From NCBI GenBank assembly GCA_965263325.1, contig CBDHGY010000002.1, forward strand, positions 2,356,001 through 2,420,000: a stretch of DNA of 64,000 bases, written 5' to 3'. The notes beneath the pieces were generated by a model that was given only the letters and a program-made list of their open reading frames with translations, was not told the DNA's origin and ran no database searches. This DNA is from CBDHGY01 sp965263325. GTDB lineage: Bacteria > Pseudomonadota > Alphaproteobacteria > Caulobacterales > Hyphomonadaceae. The position numbers were made by a program, and so were the translations under genes. This document shows, one piece after another, positions 1-8,700 of this stretch (position 1 is its first letter; every line of letters begins with the position of its first letter).

Positions 1-458
1 AACGACAAGAGCGCTGCACCAACCAAGGCTATCATGGCCGCCAGAGCCCACATTGGGGTCGGGCGGTCTCTCATTATTATCCAGGCAGTTAATCCGGCGA
101 GCAGGTTTCCGAGGCCGACCAAAAATGTGGCATTCGCTACCGTCGTAAGCGTTAGCCCCCAATGCCACAGCCCGATATCTATGCCGAAGAATATGCCCGC
201 GAGAATAGCGAAGCGATTTGGCAATCGGGGCAATTGCCGGTTCAGGGCGAAATTCAGCGCCAGCAGTATGGGTATCGCAAAAATAAACCGCCAAAACGCG
301 ACAGCTTGAGGGCCGAGCATTTCCTCGCTGCCATCACCGACGCCATAACGCAAAAGAATGGGAGCAAAGCCGATACATATGCCGCCCATCAGCAAAATTG
401 CTGGACCAATCCATCCGGGTTCTTCGGTTGGTTTTGTCTGCGTTGCTGTTTGGTTCAT
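1..458 (-). CDS. DMT/EamA-family transporter, N-terminal part (runs off the left edge)
   Basis: Reading the minus strand from an ATG at 458 gives an uninterrupted frame to the window edge, about 152 residues. It begins MNQTATQTKP and is then hydrophobic, with at least four membrane segments. The stretch with GLWHWGL followed by TTVANATFLVGLGN is the typical EamA half-repeat (conserved W, then an ANAT-like motif before the next helix). EamA proteins are ten-helix inner-membrane exporters of metabolites or amino acids; the substrate cannot be read from sequence. The start overlaps the gluQRS stop as ATGA, so the two genes are probably translationally coupled. The C-terminal half lies outside the window. 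Confidence 0.8.
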   Translation of the reverse strand, partial: MNQTATQTKPTEEPGWIGPAILLMGGICIGFAPILLRYGVGDGSEEMLGPQAVAFWRFIFAIPILLALNFALNRQLPRLPNRFAILAGIFFGIDIGLWHWGLTLTTVANATFLVGLGNLLAGLTAWIIMRDRPTPMWALAAMIALVGAALLS

Positions 459-1282
459 TCAATCTTTGCGAGCGCCAGAACCTCTTCCGGACACATTCCC
501 TTTTCCCTCAAGCTCGCTAGCGACGCGGATTTCGCGCGCTTGGCAAGCTTTTTCCCGTCAGGGCCGAGTAAAAGCTTGTGATGAATGTAGACCGGCTTGG
601 GCCAGCCCATCAGCGTTTGGATAAGCGTGTGTATAGGGGCGGCGGAGAGCAGGTCCTCCCCCCGCACGATATGCGTGATACCGGTCGCCGCATCGTCGTG
701 AGTACAAGCGAGATGATAGGCGGCTGGAGAATCCTTTCGCTTGAGTATGACGTCTCCAGTTTTAGAGGGGTCTGCGGGTATGACCGATCTTTTCCCTTGT
801 TTTTCCTCAATATATTCAAGTCGGTCATACTGTGCACCGAGGGCTTCTCTTGCACGGGTAAGGGAAAGCCGAACCGCAAAAGGTCTGCCTTCAGCGAGGT
901 AATCCGCTTCCTGTTGAGCCGGTAATGGTTTGCCTCGAAATCCTTCCCCTCCGGCCTGCGATATCTCTTTCCGGGTTCGGAAGCAGTTATATGTGAGGCC
1001 GCGCTCCGTCAGGGATTTGAGTGTGCGGTCATATTCGTCGAAATGGTCTGATTGTCGGCGAACGCCCGCCTGCCAATGAAAGCCTAGCCACTTCAAATCT
1101 TCGAAAATTTGGGCTTCAAATTCCGGGCGGCATCGGCCGATATCTGTGTCTTCGATGCGCAGGATCGGGGCGGGGCCACCCGCCATTTTCGCGGCGTTCC
1201 ATACCGCCAATGCCGATGCTGCATGTCCTAAATGCAGGTATCCCGTTGGAGAAGGGGCAAATCGGGTAACAAAGTCGGACAT
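455..1282 (-). CDS. gluQRS: Glutamyl-Q tRNA(Asp) synthetase
   Basis: The 275-residue protein opens with the class I synthetase signature RFAPSPTGYLHLGHA and carries RIEDTD and, near the C-terminus, KLAKRAKS, the KMSKS-type loop. It lacks the anticodon-binding domain of GltX, which identifies the GluQ-RS paralogue that glutamylates queuosine in tRNA-Asp. The zinc site seems degenerate: where relatives usually have a CxC pair, this protein has YNCFRTRKEIS with one cysteine, and no clear second pair follows. The ATG at 1282 is preceded by AT-rich sequence without a strong ribosome-binding site. The stop overlaps the start of the downstream transporter. Confidence 0.93.
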   Translation of the reverse strand: MSDFVTRFAPSPTGYLHLGHAASALAVWNAAKMAGGPAPILRIEDTDIGRCRPEFEAQIFEDLKWLGFHWQAGVRRQSDHFDEYDRTLKSLTERGLTYNCFRTRKEISQAGGEGFRGKPLPAQQEADYLAEGRPFAVRLSLTRAREALGAQYDRLEYIEEKQGKRSVIPADPSKTGDVILKRKDSPAAYHLACTHDDAATGITHIVRGEDLLSAAPIHTLIQTLMGWPKPVYIHHKLLLGPDGKKLAKRAKSASLASLREKGMCPEEVLALAKIE

Positions 1283-1300
1283 ATAAATGCTTGTAATATT

Positions 1301-1346
1301 CTATGGCGGCAAAGCCATAGCTGCACTCATATCGATATGAATGCAG
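1301..1346. repeat. Two abutting inverted repeats in the gluQRS / 1425 divergent promoter region
   Basis: Positions 1301-1320 form a 7-bp stem (CTATGGC / GCCATAG) around a 6-nt loop. Immediately next to it, 1321-1346 is a 26-bp palindrome CTGCAc-TCATATCGATATGA-aTGCAG with a single mismatched pair. They lie between the divergent starts of gluQRS (1282) and the unknown membrane protein (1425). A dyad of this length between divergent genes is typical of a dimeric repressor operator, but no dedicated regulator gene is adjacent, so the function is inferred. Confidence 0.5.
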
Positions 1347-1424
1347 TATTGCCAGTTGCGCTGAGGCGAGACGCCCGGCAATAAATGACCCCTAACGTCT
1401 CGTTAACAGTAAAAGTATGGCGCC

Positions 1425-2486
1425 ATGGTGCTTCCTGCCCCCCTCCAAGACCTTGCTGATTGGATCCAGGTTCAAACGAATTTTTCGGCTGAGCTTTCAG
1501 GAATCGTGCTGGGAGCTGGCCTTCTCGTCGCTCTATTATTTATTCTATGGGCAATTCGTACCCTATTCCGGTTGGGCCGATTAGCCAGCAGCGCAGTTTC
1601 GGCAAGGGCAAAAAGCCGGAAATCACAGCCAGGATATCAGATCCTCATCGCGCCCCCGGTGGGCGGTGGGCGCTCAGCTTTCAAGTTTTTGGTTCGGGCG
1701 AGCGAGGAACATATTTCCGCCTTCAGTTTTGATGCGCCACTCCAGGTGTCTCAAACGGCTCGGATCGTGGGTGGCCGCGATGCGAGATCTGAACGTGCAG
1801 CGCGCAAAAGATTGAAGCGCGCCGGCGCTGATATGATCGTCTGGGGTGAATGTGTCGGTCGCGGAAACGAAGGTCTCAACGTATTCACCTTGTCTCGTGC
1901 CGGTGGTCTGACCTCTGATGAGGCGGTTTTGCAGCACTTTGCGATGCCGAGTTCTTCGCGCCAGCGTAGCGACGGCGTTGAGCGCGTTGCAGCGTATCTT
2001 TTGGCCAAGCGACTTCAACCGTCCCTCGGTCGTCCGGCTGATTTTCGCGCTGAGCGACTTGAACCTGTTGCGGTTCAGCTCGAAGATTTGCTCAAAGTTG
2101 CGCAAGAGTTGGCTCCGCGCGTTCGAAACGAAGTCGAGCGAGACTTCTCTGCTGCCGCGCTTCATGTTGGCGAGGCTGGAAATGATGATTGGCTCGACAA
2201 AGTGATCGAATTACGCCGTGATGCTTTGGTGCGTTTGGGCAGTGTTCCTCAACCCGGGATTTGGGCTGAGGCGAAACTTGACCTCGGCCGCGCAATGATC
2301 GTCAAGGCATCCCGCCATTTTGATCCGGCGTTGGTTTCTGAGGGCAGTCAGCATTTGCGCGAAGCGATCGAGGTTTTGAAAGCCGAACCTTCCATCCGCC
2401 GCGCTGAGGATGCGATGCGCACACTTGATTCTGCGCGCAGTTTAACGGCCAATCGTGACCGATTTTCCATCAACTTCAACGGGTAG
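1425..2486 (+). CDS. Membrane-anchored protein of unknown function
   Basis: 353 residues. A short N-terminal stretch is followed by one strong transmembrane helix at about residues 25-47 (GIVLGAGLLVALLFILW), a basic patch, and a soluble, probably cytoplasmic remainder. Residues about 70-170 read like an alpha/beta domain (YQILIAPPVGGG, then a conserved-looking VWGECVGRG). The C-terminal half is helical and charged, TPR-like in texture (LDLGRAMIVKASRHFDPAL and following), but without convincing repeats. I do not recognise the family. It is monocistronic, with divergent gluQRS upstream and convergent msrA downstream. Confidence 0.75.
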   Translation: MVLPAPLQDLADWIQVQTNFSAELSGIVLGAGLLVALLFILWAIRTLFRLGRLASSAVSARAKSRKSQPGYQILIAPPVGGGRSAFKFLVRASEEHISAFSFDAPLQVSQTARIVGGRDARSERAARKRLKRAGADMIVWGECVGRGNEGLNVFTLSRAGGLTSDEAVLQHFAMPSSSRQRSDGVERVAAYLLAKRLQPSLGRPADFRAERLEPVAVQLEDLLKVAQELAPRVRNEVERDFSAAALHVGEAGNDDWLDKVIELRRDALVRLGSVPQPGIWAEAKLDLGRAMIVKASRHFDPALVSEGSQHLREAIEVLKAEPSIRRAEDAMRTLDSARSLTANRDRFSINFNG

Positions 2487-2701
2487 AGTAATAACTCCGT
2501 ATACTGAGTATATTGCGTTCGTACACGAACTATCATTAAGTTTCTGTTGATTTAATTTTTGTTAGCGTAAATTACTTGCCTAAGGGAAAGTTATTCCAAA
2601 AATTTGCCAGTTCAGTATGCCTCGGAACGCTATATTTTGCCAAAGTTATACCGCAAGTATGGCGGGTCATACTCGCGGGAATACCAATAGGGATAGCGGT
2701 T

Positions 2702-3358
2702 TTACCCAGTCACCCCTGTCCCAATAGGGCAAGACACACCCGTTCCACCTATGCCGCAATACCCATTCGGGTTCTTGGCAAGATACTGCTGGTGATAGTC
2801 TTCCGCGTAGTAATAGGGTCCTGCAACTTTAATTTCGGTCGTGATGGGTTGACCATGTCCGGCCGTCGCCAATGCTTGCTGATAGGCGGCTTTCGATGAG
2901 CGAGCGATCTCAGCGTCTGACTCGTCTGCCGCGTAGATGGCTGAGCGATACTGGGTGCCAACATCATTGCCTTGGCGCATGCCTTGGGTTGGGTCATGGG
3001 ATTCCCAGAAGAGCTTGAGAAGGACTTCAAGCAGTATGACTTCAGGGTCGAAAATCACTTCGACGATTTCGGCATGGCCAGTGCCACCAGAGCAGACCTC
3101 TTCATAGGTAGGATTTGGGGTCTCACCCCCGCCATACCCGGCGCTTGTTAACCATACACCCTCCGTTTGCCAGAACACGCGTTCGGCTCCCCAAAAGCAT
3201 CCGAGTCCAAACTCTACTCTTTTATACCCGTCTGGGATTTCCGCCTTCAATGGCCGGTTGAAAACGAAATGTTCGCTCGCTGTTGGGATCGGATCAGCTC
3301 TTCCGGGCAGCGCTTTTCCGGCTTCGGGTATGGACTTGGCTTTTTTGGTAAACAACAT
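2702..3358 (-). CDS. msrA: Peptide-methionine (S)-S-oxide reductase MsrA
   Basis: 218 residues. The catalytic motif GCFWGAE lies near residue 53, followed by AGYGGG, HAEIVEV and the ESHDPTQ/GNDVGTQYRS block typical of MsrA. A C-terminal cysteine near the end (VSCPIGTG) could act as the resolving cysteine. The enzyme reduces methionine-S-sulfoxide in proteins using thioredoxin. About 45 residues precede the core domain, somewhat long for a cytosolic MsrA but without a convincing signal peptide. It stands alone, and no methionine-R-sulfoxide reductase is adjacent. Confidence 0.96.
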   Translation of the reverse strand: MLFTKKAKSIPEAGKALPGRADPIPTASEHFVFNRPLKAEIPDGYKRVEFGLGCFWGAERVFWQTEGVWLTSAGYGGGETPNPTYEEVCSGGTGHAEIVEVIFDPEVILLEVLLKLFWESHDPTQGMRQGNDVGTQYRSAIYAADESDAEIARSSKAAYQQALATAGHGQPITTEIKVAGPYYYAEDYHQQYLAKNPNGYCGIGGTGVSCPIGTGVTG

Positions 3359-3463
3359 CGGGATTTTCCTTAACCATGACTTCCTGATTTAGGCGTTCAT
3401 TGCACTTCCCGCAATCACATGCTTGCGACAATGAAAGGGGAGCGATATACGCCCGCCTTTAGC

Positions 3464-3553
3464 GGTGAGGTGGCCGAGTGGTCGAAGGCGCACGCCTGGA
3501 ACGCGTGTAGGCGGGCAACCGTCTCCAGGGTTCGAATCCCTGTCTCACCGCCA
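3464..3553 (+). tRNA. tRNA-Ser (anticodon GGA)
   Basis: A 90-nt type II tRNA with the CCA encoded. The acceptor stem GGTGAGG (3464-3470) pairs with the TCTCACC preceding the discriminator G at 3550. The anticodon stem is CACGC/GCGTG with GGA at 3498-3500, the variable arm is long as expected for serine tRNAs, and the T-arm contains GGTTCGAATCC. It decodes UCC and UCU. No tRNA cluster surrounds it, and I see no integrase or duplicated tRNA 3' end that would mark it as an attachment site. Confidence 0.96.
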
Positions 3554-3699
3554 TCGACCTTGAAGTATATGGAATTTTTGTAATTCTGCCACTGCAGATA
3601 CGTTGAATTTTATGCAGCGCAACAAGGCTGTCTTTACGCCGAATTAACTGCGAGCTGCGCAATATTCATCAATATCTGAACTCGGGAGACAACTGGTCG

Positions 3700-4176
3700 A
3701 TGAAACGTTTTGCTATATTTGCCCTTGCCGCATTAACCGCGCTTGCTCCGTCTGCAATGGCTGATGGACTTGTAGCGACGCAATCTGTTGAGCGCGTGAT
3801 TGTGGAGAAATCCGCGGATGGAAAAGAGACGGTGCGCTTCGGTCCGGCAGACCGTGTGGCTCCGGGAGATGAAGTTTTCTACAACCTTGATTTCATTAAT
3901 GATAGCTCTGATCCAGCAACAAATGTGAAACTGGTTATGCCGGTTCCGACTGAAGTGGCGTATGTAGAGAATTCTGCAACCGGTGAAGGCGCTGAAATCG
4001 CTTTCTCGATTGATGGTGGCAAGACATTCACACAGCGCGGCGCGTTGACGGTTTCGATTGATGGCGAAGAGCGCCTAGCTAAAGCTGATCAAATAACACA
4101 CATCCGCTGGTCCTATTCAGAGGATATCGCGCCGGGCGCAAAGGGCGGAGTAGGTTACCTCGCAGTTTTGAAGTAA
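3700..4176 (+). CDS. Exported protein with one DUF11-like domain
   Basis: 158 residues with a clear signal peptide (MKRFAIFALAALTALAPSAMA, cleavage near residue 21-22). The mature part is essentially one immunoglobulin-like DUF11-type module: VAPGDEVFYNLDFINDSSDPATNVKL, shortened here as GDEVFYNLDF with later NVKLVMPVP, followed by an acidic segment. Such modules are structural units of surface or periplasmic proteins, with no known enzymatic role. The gene is the first of four co-oriented DUF11-type genes ending at 13499, and a hairpin terminator (4207-4243) follows it. Confidence 0.8.
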   Translation: MKRFAIFALAALTALAPSAMADGLVATQSVERVIVEKSADGKETVRFGPADRVAPGDEVFYNLDFINDSSDPATNVKLVMPVPTEVAYVENSATGEGAEIAFSIDGGKTFTQRGALTVSIDGEERLAKADQITHIRWSYSEDIAPGAKGGVGYLAVLK

Positions 4177-4206
4177 GCGCTGCGACAATTGTGGAGCATT
4201 CATCTC

Positions 4207-4243
4207 AGGGTGAGGGCGAGTTATCGTCTTCACCCTTGTTTAT
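4207..4243 (+). terminator. Rho-independent terminator after the small DUF11 gene
   Basis: AGGGTGA (4207-4213) pairs with TCACCCT (4230-4236), and the stem extends inward through GGGCGA/TCGTCT with two G-T pairs and a small GTTA loop. T-rich sequence follows (TGTTTATTTA). It separates the 3700 gene from the 4380 gene. Confidence 0.7.
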
Positions 4244-4379
4244 TTAACTAAAAGTGAATTCGTCTGAGCTGCAAAATCCTCCGTACAGACCGTATTTTTA
4301 TGCAGTCTATTAGTCCAGTTTTAAGACTTAAATGGCATTTTTCCTGAGAATTAAGTGGCACGGGAAAGGCGATTAACTC

Positions 4380-5570
4380 ATGCAGAGGTGCAACTCAAAA
4401 TTATACCGGAGATTAACCGGAAAGATCGTAGCGGCGATGGGCGCTTGTGCCTTGCTTGCTGGTGCAGCGCACGCTCAAAACAATTTCACAGATGCGGGTA
4501 CGAACGTACAAAACACGTTTACACTCGACTACGAAATTAGCGGCACATCACAGCCAACGATCACAAACGATCCAAGTACAACGATTCCGGGCGCGGTTGT
4601 TCAGGGCAGTGAAACAGAATTCACCGTTGACCGCTTGATCGACCTCCAGCTCACACAGCAAAACTCTCCGCTTACAGTCGCGCCGGGCACGTCGACTGCT
4701 CGCCTAGAGTATTTGCTCGTCAATGAGGGTAACGATAGCCAAGCCTACTCATTCTCGATTGCTGACGTCGCTGGGGACGATTTCGATGACAGCTCGTACG
4801 TCGTAGAATACTTCATCGACACAAATAGTAACGGCGACCCGTTCGACGACTCAGCGGTCACAATTACGGTCACACCAACAGGCACCGCGAATACAGGTAA
4901 CGTAACGCCGGATGTCGATCCGGATCAAACAATTGGTGTTAGAATTACCTCGGCCATACCAGGAAGCGCCACAGATGGCGATTTTGACGATCTTGTTCTG
5001 GTTGCTCAGACCCGCGACCCGGTGAACTGGCAGCAGGAAGGCGCGACAGGTTCTGGCGGCGATATAACCGCGGCAGACCCGGATACGAACTCAGATACTG
5101 GAGTTGCCGAGAATGTATTGGCAGACGGGTCAGGCAGTAGTGAAGAAGGTGCGAATGACGGCCTCCACTCAGATACCGGTCGCTACATTGTGGCATCACC
5201 GGATCTTACTGCGGCAAAGTCGGTCGATGTGATTGCAACAACGCCGAGCGACTGCGCAACCGACGCTGCAGGTGGTGCTACTGAGTATTCCGTACCGGGA
5301 GCATGTGTTGAGTATGTCATCACGGTTGATAACAATGGTGCAACGGCCACCGCCGATGCGATTGATATTGCCGATGTGCTGCCAGCTGAAGTGAACTTTG
5401 TGACGGCAAGCTTCGCTGGCTGGGACGGCGCTGCACCATCTCTTGGTGTCCCATCTGGCGCAGACACAACCTGTGACGGCACATCGTCAACATGTAACGT
5501 AACGCTGACCGGGGCAACGCTTAATGCCGGCGGCCAGGGCACGTTAACGATCCGCGCGCTCGTAAAATAG
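4380..5570 (+). CDS. Exported DUF11-domain protein
   Basis: 396 residues. A basic N-region and hydrophobic core ending LLAGAAHAQ give a signal peptide of about 33 residues. The mature protein is rich in Thr, Asp and Gly and beta-type. It begins with an N-terminal module found in these proteins (NVQNTFTLDYEISGT), then has an Asp-rich region (DTNSNGDPFDD) that could bind calcium. Residues about 275-395 form a recognisable DUF11 repeat (ECVEYVITVDNNG-like, then ADVLPAEVNFV). A second in-frame ATG lies at 4438, but it would remove the basic region of the signal peptide. No enzyme motif is visible. Probably a surface component acting with the large barrel protein downstream. Confidence 0.82.
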   Translation: MQRCNSKLYRRLTGKIVAAMGACALLAGAAHAQNNFTDAGTNVQNTFTLDYEISGTSQPTITNDPSTTIPGAVVQGSETEFTVDRLIDLQLTQQNSPLTVAPGTSTARLEYLLVNEGNDSQAYSFSIADVAGDDFDDSSYVVEYFIDTNSNGDPFDDSAVTITVTPTGTANTGNVTPDVDPDQTIGVRITSAIPGSATDGDFDDLVLVAQTRDPVNWQQEGATGSGGDITAADPDTNSDTGVAENVLADGSGSSEEGANDGLHSDTGRYIVASPDLTAAKSVDVIATTPSDCATDAAGGATEYSVPGACVEYVITVDNNGATATADAIDIADVLPAEVNFVTASFAGWDGAAPSLGVPSGADTTCDGTSSTCNVTLTGATLNAGGQGTLTIRALVK

Positions 5571-5592
5571 CACGCAAATACTGATCAAAACA

Positions 5593-5626
5593 GCACCCGC
5601 GCGCTTCGGCGCGTGGGTGCATTTTT
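5593..5626 (+). terminator. Strong rho-independent terminator
   Basis: A 12-bp GC-rich stem (GCACCCGCGCGC with GCGCGTGGGTGC, one G-T pair) is closed by a TTCG tetraloop and followed by ATTTTT. It lies 22 bp after the stop of the 4380 gene and implies that the large gene at 5777 has its own promoter. Confidence 0.92.
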
Positions 5627-5776
5627 ACCCTGAATAGATTGAATTTTATCGATCTGGCGACCTCAAATTTAACCACAATGTGAGAATGTCATTCCAGGGT
5701 CCGCACGCTGAATACAGCGGTGGAATTTTTTTAGAGGCAAAGAGCCAAAGAGCTCACGCCTCATTGGTGATGGTGA

Positions 5777-8700
5777 ATGGTGATGACTTCCCAGCGGGAG
5801 CATTTCTTAGCGCAATTTGCAGCATTTATGCTGCTTGCAATGCTTGCAATATCAAGCGTTGCGCCACGCGCATGGGCGGATTTGGGCGATCGCGTCGTCA
5901 ACGTTGCCACCGTCACTCACGAGACCGCTGAAAACAACCGCATCACGCAAACAACCAACGAAGCCGTTTTCATCATTGAGGCGTTGCCGACGCCGTCAAC
6001 GATTGAGTTTTTCCGGTATGCACCAGCAGCATCTGATACGTTCAGCATTCAGTTCTTTGGATCAGACTATAGCCCGGCGGGCGATGGTAGCGACTTTACA
6101 CCGATAGGCGACGCCATAACCTCAAACGGCGTTGTTCTGGATTTTAGCGGTCCCGTCCCGCTCGCGCCAGCAGAAGCATATTTGTCTGGCGAACTCATGA
6201 TCGTTCGCGTGATCGATCTCGGACAAAACGGGGATCCGAATCGGATTGAAACTGTCTCAATTACCGTCGCTGCCGATAATGGCGATTCGATCACTCTCCG
6301 CCTTTATGAGAGCGGCCCGAATACAGGGAACTTCTATGCATATGTTCCGTCGACTCGGCAGACAACACCGGAAAACGACAACACACTAACAGCGCCGGCA
6401 AATACGACACTTACGGCGACTTACATTGATGCCTTTGATTCTACTGAAGTTTCTGTTGATACGGCTTTGGTCGATCCGTTCTGTCGCGTCTTTGACAGTT
6501 TAACGGGGGAACTAATCGACGGCGCTGTTGTGACGATCGTTGACGCAACAACGGGCCAGCCTGCGACCGTGTTTGGAGTCGACGGTGTTTCAACTTTTCC
6601 TTCAACAATTACGTCCGGTTCCACCATCACAGACTCGAGTGGACTTGAATACCCGCAAGACGATGGTGAGTTCCTGTTCCCATTCCTGTTGCCTGGAAAG
6701 TACAGGCTCGAAGTGGCTCCACCCGCGCAATATTTATTTCCTTCAGCAGTCGATCAAAATAGCTTCTCTCGCTTACAGAATGCTCCGTATACGATCGTAG
6801 ATGGCTCCTATGCGCGAGAGTTCACATTATCAGAAGTTGGCACACCAAGCTTTGATGTGCCTATGGACCCTTCAGCAGAGATCGTACTCTCTAAAGAGAC
6901 CTCAACGGACACTGCGGCTGCTGGCGATTTTGTGGGCTATACGATTAAAGTGGAGAACAGGGATCCGGTTCCTGCTCCACTGCGGATCGTCGATGAGTTG
7001 CCGGTAGGCTTTCGGTACGAACCCAATTCCACAATTCTAAATGGACTGCCCGCAGATGACCCTGAGATCAGCGCAGATGGGCGAACGCTGATATTTACGG
7101 GCGGGATTGTGGCTGCAGGTGACGCTGCGCTTTTGACTTACGTAACAAACGTGACAGCGGGCGTGCCTGTTGGAACCGCGGTCAACAGCGCACTTGCGGT
7201 AAACAATGGCGGGGAGCGCATCTCAAATCGAACAGAAGCAGCGGTTTATATTCGCGAAGATCTTTTGCGTTCGCGTCTGACAATCGTTGGCCGCGTAGCA
7301 GAGAATGCGTGCGATTCTGATGATGACTGGGCGCGGGAATTGCAAGATGGTCAAGGTGTTGAAAATGTTCGACTTTACATGGAGACAGGTGAGTATGTCG
7401 TAACGGATGAAGACGGCCTCTACCATTTTGAGAATGTGAAACCTGGGACGCATGTTGTCCAAATTGATACCGAAACTTTGCCAGCTGGCTATGAGCCGAT
7501 GGTATGCGAAGAAAATTCTCGCTACGCCGGAAGCGCGATTTCAAAATTCGTTGATGCGCAAGGCGGAACAATTTGGCGCGCCAATTTCTATCTCAAGCGA
7601 ACGCAAGACACAGAAATCAAAGTTGAGTCGGCAGCTTTCGATGACCGAACCGAATACCTGGACTTTCAGGAAAACTGGTTGGATCGGCAAACAGATGAAG
7701 TTGAATGGGTTTACCCACGCCCAGAACGGACACCATCCGCACGAAGTGTAAACGTTGGTATCAAGCATGGTGCGCGAGATACAGTTAGATTGTTCCTAAA
7801 CGGGCGAACAGTCCCTGGTTTGAATTATACCGGGCGCGATATCGGTGCGACGAAAAATGCAGCGATAAGTCGTTGGCGCGGGGTCGATATTCTTGAAGGC
7901 AGAAACGAGTTCAAAGCTGAAATCCTCAATGGAGCTGGCGCTGTCAAACAGACTCTATATGAAGTGATTTGGTTTAATGCGGACGCAGAGCGCGCGCGTA
8001 TCGTCACCGATAGATCCGTGCTTGTTGCCGATGGACGAACGCCGCCCGTTGTTGCAGTTCGCGTTGAAAACAATGCTGGCCGCCCTGTTCACGCCGGACG
8101 CGTTCTATCGATCGATATAGAGGGGGACTATCGCCTCAATTCGAATGAGCAGTTTGAGAATGAATCTGCGATTACGGCGCGTGTTACTGAACGCGAGGGT
8201 GTCGTGGTTGGCCCCGACGGCGTCGCGCTTGTTGAATTGGAGCCAACGCTGCAAACAGGCCGCATTCGTCTTACTGTGAAACTAGATTCCGGCCGGACAG
8301 AAGAAATCGACGCCTACCTAAAGCCGGAGAAACGGGATTGGATTCTCGTTGGCCTCGCTGATGGAACCTTGGGTGTCGCAAACACAGATGGCGATGGGTC
8401 AGGTTATGATATCAACACGGGCGCTGATGCACTGAATGATGGCCGGGTCGCATTCTTCGCAAAAGGTGTCATCAAGGGCGACTATTTGCTCACGCTTGCG
8501 GTCGATACAGCCAAGCGCCGCGGCCGACGCGATCAGGGTCTTTTTAACGATATTGATCCGAATGCATACTACACGCTCTATGGGGACCGCACATTTCAGG
8601 ACCACGAAGCTGAGAGCCGGTATCCGATATATGTGAAGCTGGAGAAGGACACCTTCTTCGCATTATTTGGCGACTACGATACGAATTTAAACGAAACCGA

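Noticed and set aside
2536..2550. CtrA-like near-match TTAA-N7-TTGA
   Set aside because: It lies between two convergent gene ends with no promoter expected there.
3464..3699. tRNA-Ser as an integration site of the downstream surface cluster
   Set aside because: No integrase gene and no duplicated tRNA 3' end found downstream through 13.5 kb; the cluster looks resident.
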